In this document: piece after piece, positions 51,239 to 61,148 of the stretch
Position numbering within the stretch: position 1 is the first letter of the stretch
How the letters are laid out: every line of letters begins with the position of its first letter
Assembly (NCBI RefSeq): GCF_004123835.1
Contig: NZ_MZMU01000001.1
Coordinates: 1-64,000, forward strand
Origin: Rhizobium leguminosarum
Lineage (GTDB): Bacteria; Pseudomonadota; Alphaproteobacteria; Rhizobiales; Rhizobiaceae
Direction: 5' to 3'
DNA length: 64,000 bases
The notes under the pieces: generated by a model
What the model was told of the DNA's origin: nothing
The model's database searches: none
The model's input: only the letters and a program-made list of their open reading frames with translations
Made by a program: the position numbers and the translations under genes

Positions 51239-51676
51239 CTATTGCGGGTCGATGTCACCGATCGGGCCGCCTGCGGACCACGCATAGATTTCCCAGAGAT
51301 TGTCGTCAGGATCGGCGAAATAGACGCATCGCGCGTTCCAGACATAGTCCTGCGGCGGCGCGTGGAAGAGTACGCCCGCAGCTTTCAGCTCCGCATAGGC
51401 AGCATCGACCTGCTCTGGCGAGGCGAGCTCGATGGCCGCGCAGGCCTTGTGCGCACCTGGAGGCGCACGGCGGCTTGAGACACCGGTATTCTCGGCGATA
51501 TGCTCGATCTCCCACAGCGCCAGCGTCACGCCTGCCCCTTTGAAATCGGCAAAGCCGGGAGCACGGCGGCGAGGTTTGAAGCCAAGTCGCTCGACATAGA
51601 AGGCCGATGCTTTGTCGATATCCTCGACCAGGAAGCAAATGTCGGTAATCGGATTGGTTTGGGCAAAAGCGGTCAT
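51239..51676 (-). CDS. VOC-family (glyoxalase/dioxygenase fold) protein
   Basis: A 145-residue protein made of two beta-alpha-beta-beta-beta modules: ITDICFLVEDIDKASAFYVE for the first, and VDAAYAELKAAGVLFHAPPQ with CVYFADPDDNLWEIY for the second. The final Glu in NLWEIY is the usual metal ligand. It could be a small-molecule-modifying enzyme or a resistance-type binding protein. It lies between the importer and an AraC regulator on the same strand. Confidence 0.85.
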   Translation of the reverse strand: MTAFAQTNPITDICFLVEDIDKASAFYVERLGFKPRRRAPGFADFKGAGVTLALWEIEHIAENTGVSSRRAPPGAHKACAAIELASPEQVDAAYAELKAAGVLFHAPPQDYVWNARCVYFADPDDNLWEIYAWSAGGPIGDIDPQ

Positions 51677-51783
51677 ACGGGCCTCCTGATGGGAGAAGCC
51701 TCGCAGACCGCAGCCTCAAAAGATTTCAAATTCGTGCGGTTGTCTTTCGCAAAGCTGCTGATCTGTCATCGGCAAGAGCCGGA

Positions 51784-52647
51784 TCAAAGACGGACCGAAC
51801 GTTGGTATTCCTTCGGGGTCGCCCCCATCAGACGGCGAAAGACGCTGGAGAAATGCGCCTGGCTGGAAAAGCCGGTGGCATAAGCGATGTTTGCAAGCGT
51901 CTCCTTGCCATCGGCGAGGTAAAGGCGCGCCCGCTCGATCCTGCGTTCGAGAACGAAGCGATGCGGCGCCATGCCGGCCGCCCGTTTGAATTCCCGGCTG
52001 AAGTGAAAGGGGCTCATATGGGCCACCCCGGCCAGTTCCTCGACACCCAGATCGGATTTGCCAATCAGGTTCTCGATGTAATCGATCACACGCCGGAGAT
52101 TGTCCGATGTCAGTGGACGATCGCCGGCTTCGGGTTTGGCGCCCAGCAGTTTTACAACGCAACAGGCGAGCGCCATTCCCAGATGTTGCATCAAAAGCGG
52201 GTCGTCGCGCCCGGTCTTCTCGGCGGCAAATGCAAGGGAGAGCGCGACCTGCAGCGTTGTCGGATCAGTCGTCGCGCTAAGCGCATCACTATCCCAATGC
52301 TCGGGATCGAAACGAGAGCCGCCAATGCCACTGTAGAGCGCCGGTGACTGGAAGATCGAGATATAATCCGCCGCATCGCCATCGACTTCAAGGACGGTGG
52401 CGGCCGGTTGAAATCCCAGGGTGAACGGCGGCCTCTCAACTTTGCGGAATGCCCCGCTTCCAAGCCGATAGGCATATTTGCCGTGCGCCGTGCGGTTGAT
52501 CGAAATTCTATGAAGGGAGCCCCTCGAAACCATTTGCCCCGCGGCGCTGCGATAGGTCTCGACGATCATGTCGCGTTGAACGAAGGCCTTGTAGCCTCCG
52601 AGGGATGGTCGGCTTATTGAGAAAATCTGCGGGTCGATATCGGGCAT
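51784..52647 (-). CDS. AraC-family transcriptional regulator
   Basis: A 287-residue protein from the ATG at 52647 (GGGAGAATG upstream). The N-terminal 180 residues are an AraC-like ligand domain with FTLGFQPAATVLEVDGD. The C-terminal region has two helix-turn-helix units, LGVEELAGVAHMSPFHFSRE and ETLANIAYATGFSSQAHFSS, ending GATPKEYQRS. It may control the VOC/importer genes downstream, or the divergent ribose-type operon at 53013. Confidence 0.88.
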   Translation of the reverse strand: MPDIDPQIFSISRPSLGGYKAFVQRDMIVETYRSAAGQMVSRGSLHRISINRTAHGKYAYRLGSGAFRKVERPPFTLGFQPAATVLEVDGDAADYISIFQSPALYSGIGGSRFDPEHWDSDALSATTDPTTLQVALSLAFAAEKTGRDDPLLMQHLGMALACCVVKLLGAKPEAGDRPLTSDNLRRVIDYIENLIGKSDLGVEELAGVAHMSPFHFSREFKRAAGMAPHRFVLERRIERARLYLADGKETLANIAYATGFSSQAHFSSVFRRLMGATPKEYQRSVRL

Positions 52648-53012
52648 TGTTTCATTCTCCCTAGCAGGGGAGAGGCAAGTTGCGCGCCAAGTGGAGCCAA
52701 GCTTCGCGCCAGATATCAACGTCGCAGCATAAAACCCGACGGTGCCTATTAAATCGTGATTTTACGCCTGCTGCGCGCCACAGGGCACCACGGCCTAGCA
52801 GGAGTTGATCCTCGGCAAATTTGGTCGCATGCGCAAGAATTATGCAGTGCATGTTTCTCCTTGATCGGCCCGCTCGCGGGAAACCGCAGCCAGAAATGAG
52901 CGTTCGCTCCGTCCACTCTTTTCATCGGAGAGCGTCATTTTGGAAATTCCTTTCTCCCCATTCTCATTAGTCTACTTAATTTATAGACATAACTGAATTG
53001 GAGAGAATGGTA
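52648..53012. promoter_or_regulatory. Divergent control region between the AraC gene and the ribose-type operon
   Basis: 365 bases without a supportable gene. The right end (52955-53000) is AT-rich and contains a dyad, GTCTA (52970-52974) and TAGAC (52984-52988), about 25 bases before the binding-protein start. It is the likely promoter/operator of the rightward operon. Confidence 0.45.
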
Positions 53013-54026
53013 ATGAGCATCGAAAAGTCCGGAAGCGGTCTCGGAAGACGAGATCTGTTGAAACTGTCTGCCGCGGCCGGGGCCGTCGTCGCGGGTGCCG
53101 CGCTGGTCGGGCAGCAGCCAGTTTTCGCGGCCGACGAAGAACTGTCGCTGAAAGGCAAGCGCATCGCCATCAGCGCAACCGGCACCGACCACTTCTTCGA
53201 CCTGCAGGCCTATAATGCCCAGATCGAAGAAGTAAAGCGCCTCGGTGGCGAGCCGATCGCGGTCGATGCCGGACGCAACGACGGCAAGCTGGTCTCGCAG
53301 CTGCAGACACTGATCGCCCAGAAGCCGGATGCGATCGTTCAAATCCTCGGCACGCTCAGCGTCATCGATCCCTGGCTGAAGAAGGCGCGCGATGCCGGGA
53401 TCCCGGTTCTGACCGTAGATGTCGGCTCGACCAATTCGATCAACAACACCACTTCCGATAACTGGGGCATCGGCAAGGACCTGGCGCTGCAGCTCGTTTC
53501 CGATATCGGCGGCGAAGGCAATATCGTCGTCTTCAACGGCTTCTACGGCGTAACCCCCTGCGCGATCCGCTACGACCAACTGGTGAATGTCGTCAAATAT
53601 TTCCCGAAGGTCAAAATCCTCCAACCGGAACTGCGCGACGTCATCCCGAACACCGTGCAGGACGCCTTCACGCAGATCACGGCGATCCTCAACAAATATC
53701 CGGAAAAGGGTTCGATCAAGGCGATCTGGTCGGCCTGGGACATTCCGCAGCTTGGCGCGACCCAGGCTTTGGCGGCCGCCGGGCGAACCGAAATCCGCAC
53801 CTACGGCGTCGATGGCAGCCCGGAAGTGCTGCAACTCATTGCCGACCCGAATTCGCCGGCCGGCGCCGATGTCGCCCAGCAGCCGGCAGAAATCGGCCGC
53901 ACCGCCATCCGCAACGTCGCCAAGCTGCTCGCCGGCCAGACGCTGCCGCGCGAGACCTATGTTCCGGCACTGCTCGCCAACAAGACCAATGTCGGCGAAG
54001 TCACCAAGAAGCTCGGCATCGGCTGA
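53013..54026 (+). CDS. Ribose-type ABC transporter substrate-binding protein
   Basis: A 337-residue periplasmic protein; of the clustered starts the ATG at 53013 has GGAGAGA at the best distance. The N-terminus has a twin-arginine-like signal (LGRRDLLKLSAAAGAVVAGA, cleavage after VFA). The body is a type I periplasmic-binding fold: IAISATGTDHFFDLQAYNAQ, IAQKPDAIVQILGT and IWSAWDIPQLGATQALAAAG. Ligand probably a monosaccharide or polyol. A perfect stem-loop follows 10 bases after the stop. Confidence 0.88.
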   Translation: MSIEKSGSGLGRRDLLKLSAAAGAVVAGAALVGQQPVFAADEELSLKGKRIAISATGTDHFFDLQAYNAQIEEVKRLGGEPIAVDAGRNDGKLVSQLQTLIAQKPDAIVQILGTLSVIDPWLKKARDAGIPVLTVDVGSTNSINNTTSDNWGIGKDLALQLVSDIGGEGNIVVFNGFYGVTPCAIRYDQLVNVVKYFPKVKILQPELRDVIPNTVQDAFTQITAILNKYPEKGSIKAIWSAWDIPQLGATQALAAAGRTEIRTYGVDGSPEVLQLIADPNSPAGADVAQQPAEIGRTAIRNVAKLLAGQTLPRETYVPALLANKTNVGEVTKKLGIG

Positions 54027-54035
54027 CACTGAACA

Positions 54036-54065
54036 CGAGCGATCCGGTCATCGCTGGATCGCTCG
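54036..54065 (+). promoter_or_regulatory. Perfect stem-loop after the binding-protein gene
   Basis: CGAGCGATCC (54036-54045) and GGATCGCTCG (54056-54065), loop of 10 bases, between the binding-protein and ATPase genes of one operon. No T tract. Likely raises the stability of the upstream message. Confidence 0.65.
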
Positions 54066-54091
54066 GAATCTGCCCGCCCGGAGAGATCGAC

Positions 54092-55642
54092 ATGACGGCC
54101 ATTTCGTTGAAGCAGCCGGTGACGGCACGCGACGACATCATCCGCTTTGAAGGCATCGTCAAGCATTTCGGCGGTGCTCAGGCGCTTGCCGGTGCGTCGC
54201 TGATCGTTAGGCGCGGCACCATCCACGGTCTCGTCGGCCAGAACGGCGCCGGCAAGTCGACGCTGATCAAGCTGCTGGCCGGTCTTCACCAGCCCGATGG
54301 CGGCCGGATCGAGATCGAAGGGCAAACATTCGACAGGTTGACGCCGCATCTTGCCGAAGAGCTCGGCATCCACTTCATTCACCAGGATCGGCTGTTGGTG
54401 CCGACCTTCACCGTCGGCGAAGCCCTGTTCCTCGGCCGGGAGCCGCGGATATCCGGCACGCCGTTCCTCGACCGGCGACAGATGCAGCGCCGGGCATCTG
54501 AAATTCTCAACGACTATTTCGGTATCCGGTTGCCGAACGCAGCCTTGATCGGCGAATTGTCGACGGCCGAAAAGCAGATCGTGCAAATCACCCGCGCGCT
54601 CCTCAATCAGCCGAAGGTGCTGGTCTTCGACGAGCCGACGGCCGCCTTGGTTCGCCGCGAAGCCGATATCCTCTTCCGGCTGATCCGCCGTCTGCGCGAC
54701 GAAGGCGTCACCATCATCTATATCTCGCATTACCTGAACGAAATCGAAGAGCTCTGCGACCACGTCACCGTGCTGCGCAATGGGCTCGACGTCGCCTCCC
54801 TGCCGATCGGCGAGACTTCGGCCGGTGCGATTGCGCGGCTGATGGTCGAACGTGATATCAAGGAGATGTTTCCAAAGCCGCAAGTGACGCCGGGCGAGGA
54901 AATCCTCAGGGTCGAGCAGCTGTCGGCGCCGGGGAAATATAGCGACGTCAGTTTCACGCTTCGCCGCGGCGAGGTGCTCGGCCTCACCGGCCTGCTCGGC
55001 TCCGGCGCAAAGGAACTGGTCCGCGCTCTCTTCGGTCTGGAGACCCCGGCTTCCGGCCATATCGAGATCAGCGGCAAGGCTGCCCGTTTCACCAATCCCA
55101 CCCAAGCGGCCGGTCGTGAAATCGCCCTGGTGCCGGAAGATCGGCGTCGCCACGGTGTCGCGCTCGACCTCAGCGTCGCGGAAAATATCAGCCTTTCGAG
55201 CCTTGGCCGCTTCACGCGTTTCGGCTTTCTCGATCGCAGACGCGAACAGCAAGAAGTGGACGCTCTGATTACGCGGCTACAAGTGAAGACCAATGGGCGC
55301 GATGCCCTGCTGCGCACGCTTTCGGGCGGCAACCAACAGAAGGTCGCCATCGCCAAGTGGCTGAGCCGCCATTCCGAGGTCTATCTCCTCGACGAGCCGA
55401 CAGTCGGCGTCGATATCGGCTCCAAGGTCGAGATCTATGCGCTGATCGGCGAACTCGCGTCGCGTGGCGCCGGCGTCATCGTGCTGTCTTCGGATCTGCC
55501 CGAGCTCGTCGGCATCACCGATCGCATCCTGGTGCTCTTCCGCGGCCGCGTGGTGCGGGAATTCATATCGTCGGAGACCACGGCGGATGCCGTGCTCGCT
55601 CAATCGACCGGATCATCCGAGGGACATCGCCATGTCGGCTGA
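54092..55642 (+). CDS. Ribose-type ABC transporter ATP-binding protein (two ABC domains)
   Basis: A 516-residue RbsA-like protein. The first domain has Walker A GQNGAGKSTLIKLLAGL and Walker B VLVFDEPTAALVRREADIL. The second has the degenerate P-loop GLLGSGAKELVRALFG normal for this family and the signature TLSGGNQQKVAIAKWLSRHS with Walker B VYLLDEPTVGVDIGSK. The first signature, ELSTAEKQIVQITRALL, is also of the usual RbsA type. It energises two permeases encoded immediately downstream. Confidence 0.92.
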   Translation: MTAISLKQPVTARDDIIRFEGIVKHFGGAQALAGASLIVRRGTIHGLVGQNGAGKSTLIKLLAGLHQPDGGRIEIEGQTFDRLTPHLAEELGIHFIHQDRLLVPTFTVGEALFLGREPRISGTPFLDRRQMQRRASEILNDYFGIRLPNAALIGELSTAEKQIVQITRALLNQPKVLVFDEPTAALVRREADILFRLIRRLRDEGVTIIYISHYLNEIEELCDHVTVLRNGLDVASLPIGETSAGAIARLMVERDIKEMFPKPQVTPGEEILRVEQLSAPGKYSDVSFTLRRGEVLGLTGLLGSGAKELVRALFGLETPASGHIEISGKAARFTNPTQAAGREIALVPEDRRRHGVALDLSVAENISLSSLGRFTRFGFLDRRREQQEVDALITRLQVKTNGRDALLRTLSGGNQQKVAIAKWLSRHSEVYLLDEPTVGVDIGSKVEIYALIGELASRGAGVIVLSSDLPELVGITDRILVLFRGRVVREFISSETTADAVLAQSTGSSEGHRHVG

Positions 55643-56651
55643 AGTGGAATTTGCGCCTTCCGGTTTTTCCGCTGCGGAACCGCCTCCCCGGCCGACCGGC
55701 AATATTGCGGCTGCGACATTGCGCTTCGGATCGCTGATCGCCTTCGCCGCCATCCTGCTCATCTTCTCACTGACCGCACCCTATTTCCTCAGCATCGGCA
55801 ATATCGGCAACGTCCTCGGCCAATCGGCCATCTCCGGTGTGCTTGCCATCGGGTTGACGATCGTGCTGATCGCCGGCGGCTCCAATGTCGTCACCGGCGG
55901 CATCGACCTGTCGCTCGCCGCCAATATGGGCCTCAGCGCCGCCGTCTATGCGAGCTTGACGCAACTCGGCTACGGCGATGCGACGGCGATCGTGGCGACG
56001 ATCCTCGCTGGCGCCCTGATCGGCACGGTCAATGCCATTGCCGTCGTCTATGCCGGCATCGTGCCGCTGCTGGCCACGCTGGCCGTCATGAACGTCGTCG
56101 CCGGCCTGGAATTGGTACTGACTGGCAATACCGTCCTGCCGGCCTCGACGCCTTTCCTGTCGGCGCTTTCGGCCTCGGATGTTTTCGGCATCCCGGTTCT
56201 TGCCTATGTGCTCCTTGGCTTCACGGCGATCACCACGGCGATCGTGCAATATACCCCGCTCGGCCTGCGTCTCTATGCCGTCGGTGAGTTTCCGGATGCG
56301 GCGCGTGCCGCCGGTCTGCCGCTTCGCCGGCTGCTGGCCGGCGCCTTCGTTGCCAGCGGCGTCTCCGGCGGCATCGCTGGCATCCTGTCGGTTTCCTATC
56401 TGAGCGGCAGCACGACCGGCGCCGGCGAGATGCTGTTGCCCGTCGTTGTGACGGCCCTGCTCGGCTCGGTCTTTTCGCGCCGGCTGGTTCCAACGGTCAC
56501 CGGGACGCTGCTTTCGGCCCTTTTGGTCGGCTTCCTGGTCAACGGTTTCCAGCTGCTGAACATTTCGAGCACGCTGGTCAGCGGCGTCCAGGGTGTGCTC
56601 ATTCTCATCGTCGTTTCCGCGACCACGCTGCTGCGCCGGCAGGAGGCCTGA
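55632..56651 (+). CDS. Ribose-type ABC transporter permease
   Basis: A 339-residue membrane protein; the ATG at 55632 (MSAEVEFAPSGFSAAEPPPR) lies 11 bases inside the ATPase gene. About eight to ten hydrophobic segments; NVVTGGIDLSLAANMGLSAA and YAVGEFPDAARAAGLPLRRL are the RbsC-type motifs. It likely forms a heterodimer with the next gene product. Confidence 0.9.
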   Translation: MSAEVEFAPSGFSAAEPPPRPTGNIAAATLRFGSLIAFAAILLIFSLTAPYFLSIGNIGNVLGQSAISGVLAIGLTIVLIAGGSNVVTGGIDLSLAANMGLSAAVYASLTQLGYGDATAIVATILAGALIGTVNAIAVVYAGIVPLLATLAVMNVVAGLELVLTGNTVLPASTPFLSALSASDVFGIPVLAYVLLGFTAITTAIVQYTPLGLRLYAVGEFPDAARAAGLPLRRLLAGAFVASGVSGGIAGILSVSYLSGSTTGAGEMLLPVVVTALLGSVFSRRLVPTVTGTLLSALLVGFLVNGFQLLNISSTLVSGVQGVLILIVVSATTLLRRQEA

Positions 56652-56653
56652 CC

Positions 56654-57655
56654 ATGTCGCTCCAGACCCCTACCCCCGCCACCATCGGCTTGCCGCGTCT
56701 TCTCGCCGGCGGCCTAGTGCGCTACGGGTTGATCCTCGCCCTGGTTGCGGTGTTTACCGCCTTTTCCGTGGCAACGCCGACATTCCTGACGCCTGCCAAC
56801 CTGCAGAGCATCCTGGTCAACAATTTCACGCTGCTTGCCATCGTCTCCATCGCCATGACCTTTGCCGTCGCATCGGGCGGCATCGATCTTTCGGTGGGAA
56901 CGGCGATGGATTTTGCCAGCTTCGCCTTCGTTTCGCTCGTCCTCGCCGGACAGCCGGTGGCAGTCGCCGCACTCGCGGGACTGGCGGCCGGAGCGTTCGT
57001 CGGCGCCTTCAACGCGCTGCTGATTTCAGGGATCGGCGTGTCGCCATTCCTCGCCACGCTCGGCACGCTGTTCATCGGCCGCAGCGTTCAGCAGCTGCTG
57101 ACCAATGGCGGCAATCCGGTCTATCTGCCGCCGAACGGCGTGCCGGAAACCTTCCGTTTCCTCGGCCACGGCACGATCGCCGGCTTCCCGGTGCCGCTTG
57201 CCGCTGCCATCGTCGTCATCGCAGCCGCTGCGGTCGTTTTTGCCCGCACGCGTTTCGGCCGCGTCATCCTGTCGATCGGCATCCAGCCGGGGGTCGTGCG
57301 TTATTCCGGCATCGCCGCGCCGGCCCATGTCGCGGTGACTTTCATCCTGGTCGGGTTGATCGCGGCAATCGCCGGCCTGATCCTGACCGCAACCGTCACC
57401 ACCTACATCCCCTCCTCCGGCAATGCCTTCCTGCTGAATGCGATTGGCGCGACCTTCATCGGCACGACGCTCAGCCCACTCGGACGGCCGAATGTCGGCG
57501 GGACCGTTCTCGGCGCGCTGCTGCTCAGCATCGTCGCCAATGGGCTGCTGCTGACCGATCTGAACTTCTACTGGCAGCAGGTCGGTACGGGAACGCTGAT
57601 CTTCGCCGTGCTCGCCCTGAGCTTCATCAACAGAAAGGCCGCCGGCGGCGCTTAA
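56654..57655 (+). CDS. Ribose-type ABC transporter permease
   Basis: A 333-residue membrane protein starting two bases after the preceding permease. AVASGGIDLSVGTAMDFASF and SIGIQPGVVRYSGIAAPAHV are the RbsC-type motifs. Two different permeases instead of one homodimeric RbsC is the AraH/Xyl-like variant seen in several rhizobial importers. Its end is convergent with glpK, 38 bases apart. Confidence 0.9.
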   Translation: MSLQTPTPATIGLPRLLAGGLVRYGLILALVAVFTAFSVATPTFLTPANLQSILVNNFTLLAIVSIAMTFAVASGGIDLSVGTAMDFASFAFVSLVLAGQPVAVAALAGLAAGAFVGAFNALLISGIGVSPFLATLGTLFIGRSVQQLLTNGGNPVYLPPNGVPETFRFLGHGTIAGFPVPLAAAIVVIAAAAVVFARTRFGRVILSIGIQPGVVRYSGIAAPAHVAVTFILVGLIAAIAGLILTATVTTYIPSSGNAFLLNAIGATFIGTTLSPLGRPNVGGTVLGALLLSIVANGLLLTDLNFYWQQVGTGTLIFAVLALSFINRKAAGGA

Positions 57656-57693
57656 GAGAAGTTGCCACTGCGGTGGTACCCTGGGAAGCGGTC

Positions 57694-59196
57694 CTATCCC
57701 GCCGAGGCGTCCGAGATCATTCTGGACACGGCATTCTTCCAGCCGATGATCTTGCCCTGCCGCTCGGTCTCATCCATCGAAGGGCTGAAGCGGCGATCGC
57801 AGGCCCAAGCTTTCGCAAAGTCCCGCTTGCCGGGCCAGATGCCGGCTTTCGAGCCGGCAAGCCAGGCTGCCCCCAGCGCCGTCGTCTCGCGGATCGCCGA
57901 GCGGTCGACAGGGTTTCCCGTCATGTCGGCCAGGCACTGCATCGTCCAATCCGAATCCGCCATGCCGCCATCGACGCGCAACACGGTTTCCAGCTGGTTG
58001 GCGCCCCAGTCTTTCTTCATCGCCACCAGCAGGTCGAGCGTCTGGTAGGCGACGGATTCAAGCACGGCGCGGGCAAATTCCGCCGGGCCGCTGTTTCGCG
58101 TCAGACCGAAGATCGCGCCGCGCGCCGCCGGATCCCAATAGGGCGCGCCGAGGCCGGTGAAGGCCGGAACGATATAGACCTGCTGTCCGGGATCGGCCTT
58201 GGCGGCAAGCACCCCTGCCTCGGACGCCTGACCGATGATGCCGAGGCCGTCGCGCAGCCATTGCACGGCAGCACCGGCGATGAAGATCGAGCCTTCGAGC
58301 GCATAGGTCGTCTCGCCGTCGAGCCGACAGGCGATCGTCGTCAGCATCCGGTTGGAGGAGGAAACACGATCCCGGCCGGTGTTCAACAGGGCAAAGCAGC
58401 CGGTGCCATAGGTGGATTTCATCATGCCGGGCTCGAAGCAGGCATTGCCCATGGCCGCCGCCTGCTGGTCGCCGGCGACACCGAGGATTGGAAGCTCCGC
58501 GCCGAACAGCGTCTTGTCGACGCGGCCGAAATCATCGGCGCATTCCCTGACGTCAGGAAGCATGGCGGCCGGAATGCGGAGAATGCCGAGAAGCTCCTCG
58601 TCCCAGGCACCGTCGTCGATATTGTAGAGCAGAGTCCTCGATGCATTGGTCGCATCGGTGGCATGCACGCGGCCGCCAGTCAGATTGTAGATCAGCCAGC
58701 TGTCGATCGTGCCGAAGCAGACATCGCCCACTTCCGCCTTCTCACGCAGGCCATCGACATTGTCGAGCAGCCAGCGCAGCTTCGTTCCGGAGAAATAGGG
58801 GTCGAGCAGCAGCCCGGTCTTGGCGCTGAACAGCTTCTCATATCCGTCGGCCTTCAGGCTCTCGCACATTTCCGCGGTGCGCCTGTCCTGCCAGACGATC
58901 GCGCGGTACAACGGCTTTCCCGACCCGCGGTCCCAGACGACCGCCGTCTCGCGCTGGTTGGTGATGCCGATCGCGGTGATATTGGCGGCGTCAATACCAA
59001 CATCGGCGATCGCCTTGCGCACAGTATCGACGACGGATTGCCAGATTTCGGCGGCGTCGTGCTCGACCCATCCGGGCTGCGGATAATATTGGGTGATCTC
59101 CGCCTGCGCCGAGCCGGCCATTTTCATGTCGCCATCGAAGATGATGGCGCGCGACGATGTCGTGCCCTGGTCGATTGAAAGAATATAACCGCTCAT
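57694..59196 (-). CDS. glpK: Glycerol kinase
   Basis: A 500-residue FGGY kinase: [60 protein letters not shown] and the FGGY signatures [20 protein letters not shown] and [20 protein letters not shown]. It phosphorylates glycerol to sn-glycerol 3-phosphate. It is the last gene of the leftward glp operon, after the binding-protein gene glpV and two stem-loops. Confidence 0.96.
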   Translation of the reverse strand: MSGYILSIDQGTTSSRAIIFDGDMKMAGSAQAEITQYYPQPGWVEHDAAEIWQSVVDTVRKAIADVGIDAANITAIGITNQRETAVVWDRGSGKPLYRAIVWQDRRTAEMCESLKADGYEKLFSAKTGLLLDPYFSGTKLRWLLDNVDGLREKAEVGDVCFGTIDSWLIYNLTGGRVHATDATNASRTLLYNIDDGAWDEELLGILRIPAAMLPDVRECADDFGRVDKTLFGAELPILGVAGDQQAAAMGNACFEPGMMKSTYGTGCFALLNTGRDRVSSSNRMLTTIACRLDGETTYALEGSIFIAGAAVQWLRDGLGIIGQASEAGVLAAKADPGQQVYIVPAFTGLGAPYWDPAARGAIFGLTRNSGPAEFARAVLESVAYQTLDLLVAMKKDWGANQLETVLRVDGGMADSDWTMQCLADMTGNPVDRSAIRETTALGAAWLAGSKAGIWPGKRDFAKAWACDRRFSPSMDETERQGKIIGWKNAVSRMISDASAG

Positions 59197-59277
59197 GTCC
59201 GTCTCCGGCTCGCACGAAACCGCTCCGCCTGCAGAGGACAGCAGGACGCGGACGTTTCATGAGAGAAAGATTGTGGG

Positions 59278-59337
59278 TGCCACCGGCTTGCTGCCGGTGG
59301 CAGGAAGTGATGGCCGGAAGCCTCGTCGCCTCCGGCC
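59278..59337 (-). promoter_or_regulatory. Two stem-loops between glpV and glpK
   Basis: First after glpV: GGCCGGA (59312-59318) with TCCGGCC (59331-59337), 12 bases after the stop. Second: TGCCACCGGC (59278-59287) with GCCGGTGGCA (59293-59302), loop of 5. No T tracts. Same placement as in three other operons of the window. Confidence 0.62.
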
Positions 59338-59349
59338 TGGTCCGCCTTA

Positions 59350-61071
59350 CTACTTCTGCCAGCTCTTGACGAGTTCGTCGTAGTTGACAGTGACCGGCTT
59401 GTCCTTTTCGTTCTCGATCTTCAGCTGCGGGGCAAGGTTGCCGTTCTTCACCGCATCCGCGTTCCAATAAGCGAGATCATGCTCCTCGGCGAGTTTCGGG
59501 CCGATGTCGCCCTGGATCTTGGCGCGTTCCAGGCGCTGCAGCACCTTTTCCTGCTCGGAGCAAAGCGAGTCCATCGCTTCCTGTGCCGTCTTGGCGCCGG
59601 AAGAGGCATCACCAATCGCCTGCCACCAAAGCTGAGCGAGCTTCGGATAGTCAGGAACGTTCGTACCGGTCGGCGACCACTGCAGGCGGGCCGGCGAACG
59701 ATAGAATTCGATCAGACCGCCGAGTTTCGGCGCACGATCGGTGAAGGACTTGTGATCCAGCGTCGACTGGCGAATGAAGGTCAGGCCCATGTGGCTCTTC
59801 TTCACGTCGACAGTCTTCGAGGTGACGAACTGGGCATAGAGCCAGGCCGCCTTGGCGCGGTCGTCAGGCGTGGACTTCATCAGCGTCCACGAACCGGCGT
59901 CCTGATAGCCGAGCTTCATGCCGTCCTTCCAGTAGACGCCATGCGGGCTCGGTGCGAAACGCCATTTCGGCGTGCCGTCCGCATTGACGACCGGCAGGCC
60001 TTCCTTGACGAAGTCGGCGGTGAAGGCCGTGTAGGTGAACATCTGCTGGGCGACTTCGCCCTGCGACGGGACCGGGCCGGATTCGGAGAAGGTCATGCCC
60101 TGGGCGGCAGCCGGTGCATAGGCCTTCATCCAGTCCAGATATTTCTGAATGGAATAGACCGCAGCAGGGCCGTTGGTATCGCCGCCGCGCGCCACGCACG
60201 AGCCGACCGGACGGGAGTTCTCGTCGACCTTGATGCCCCATTCATCGACGGGCTTGCCGTTCGGAATGCCCTTGTCGCCGTTGCCGGCCATCGACAGCCA
60301 GGCATCGGTGAAGCGCCATCCGAGCGATGGGTCCTTCTTGCCGTAGTCCATATGACCGAAGACCTTCTTGCCATCGATCTCGCGGCCGGTGAAGAACTCG
60401 GCAATATCCTCATAGGCCGACCAGTTGACCGGCACGCCGAGATCGTAGCCGTACTTCGCCTTGAAGTCCGCCTTGTTCTTCTCGTCGTTGAACCAGTCGT
60501 AACGGAACCAGTAGAGGTTCGCGAACTGCTGGTCAGGCAGCTGGTAGAGCTTGCCGTCAGGCGCCGTGGTGAAGGACTTGCCGATGAAGTCGTCGATGTC
60601 GAGGCCGGGATTGGTGACATCCTTGCCTTCGTTGGCCATCCAATCGGTCAACGAGCGGGCCTGCTGATAGCGCCAATGGGTGCCGATCAGGTCGCTATCG
60701 TTGATATAGGCGTCATAGATGTTTTCGCCGGACTGCATCTGCGTCTGCAGCTTCTCGACCACGTCGCCTTCGCCGATGAGGTCGTGGGTGATTTTGATGC
60801 CGGTGATCGCCGTGAAGGCGGGTGCCAGCACCTTCGATTCGTATTCATGGGTCGTGATCGTTTCGGACACGACCTTGATGTCCATGCCGGCGAAAGGCTT
60901 CGCAGCGTCAACGAACCACTGCATTTCCTTTTCCTGGTCGGCGCGCGGAAGCGTCGAGAGGTCACCAACTTCCTTGTCGAGGAACGTCTTGGCCTCGTCC
61001 ATGCCGGCATAGACCGATGCTGTCATTGCCAGCAGCAAGCCTGCTGTCGTCGTCAATAAGTGCCTTCGCAT
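59350..61071 (-). CDS. glpV: Glycerol ABC transporter substrate-binding protein
   Basis: A 573-residue exported protein; the ATG at 61071 has GGGAGGA upstream and a signal peptide MRRHLLTTTAGLLLAMTASV cleaved near YAG. The body is that of large family-1 binding proteins (AWLSMAGNGDKGIPNGKPVD; TFIRQSTLDHKSFTDRAPKL). Gene order glpT-P-Q-U-V-glpK matches the glycerol importer described for Rhizobium leguminosarum, which is the basis for the name. It captures glycerol in the periplasm. Confidence 0.9.
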   Translation of the reverse strand: MRRHLLTTTAGLLLAMTASVYAGMDEAKTFLDKEVGDLSTLPRADQEKEMQWFVDAAKPFAGMDIKVVSETITTHEYESKVLAPAFTAITGIKITHDLIGEGDVVEKLQTQMQSGENIYDAYINDSDLIGTHWRYQQARSLTDWMANEGKDVTNPGLDIDDFIGKSFTTAPDGKLYQLPDQQFANLYWFRYDWFNDEKNKADFKAKYGYDLGVPVNWSAYEDIAEFFTGREIDGKKVFGHMDYGKKDPSLGWRFTDAWLSMAGNGDKGIPNGKPVDEWGIKVDENSRPVGSCVARGGDTNGPAAVYSIQKYLDWMKAYAPAAAQGMTFSESGPVPSQGEVAQQMFTYTAFTADFVKEGLPVVNADGTPKWRFAPSPHGVYWKDGMKLGYQDAGSWTLMKSTPDDRAKAAWLYAQFVTSKTVDVKKSHMGLTFIRQSTLDHKSFTDRAPKLGGLIEFYRSPARLQWSPTGTNVPDYPKLAQLWWQAIGDASSGAKTAQEAMDSLCSEQEKVLQRLERAKIQGDIGPKLAEEHDLAYWNADAVKNGNLAPQLKIENEKDKPVTVNYDELVKSWQK

Positions 61072-61148
61072 AATATCCTCCCAGGGTTTGCGATTGCAGT
61101 CACGTCTCAGGCGGCCAGTACCCCCGGCCATCTGTCTTCTCCTTGCCG

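Noticed and set aside
52661..52852. 63-codon minus-strand frame upstream of the AraC gene
   Set aside because: No homology, no clear ribosome-binding site, and it lies in the probable control region.
56593..59178. 861-codon plus-strand open frame
   Set aside because: Overlaps a permease gene in another frame and glpK on the opposite strand, both certain; not a real gene.
59479..61059. 526-codon plus-strand open frame
   Set aside because: Antisense to glpV; Arg/Gly/Val-rich translation without motifs.
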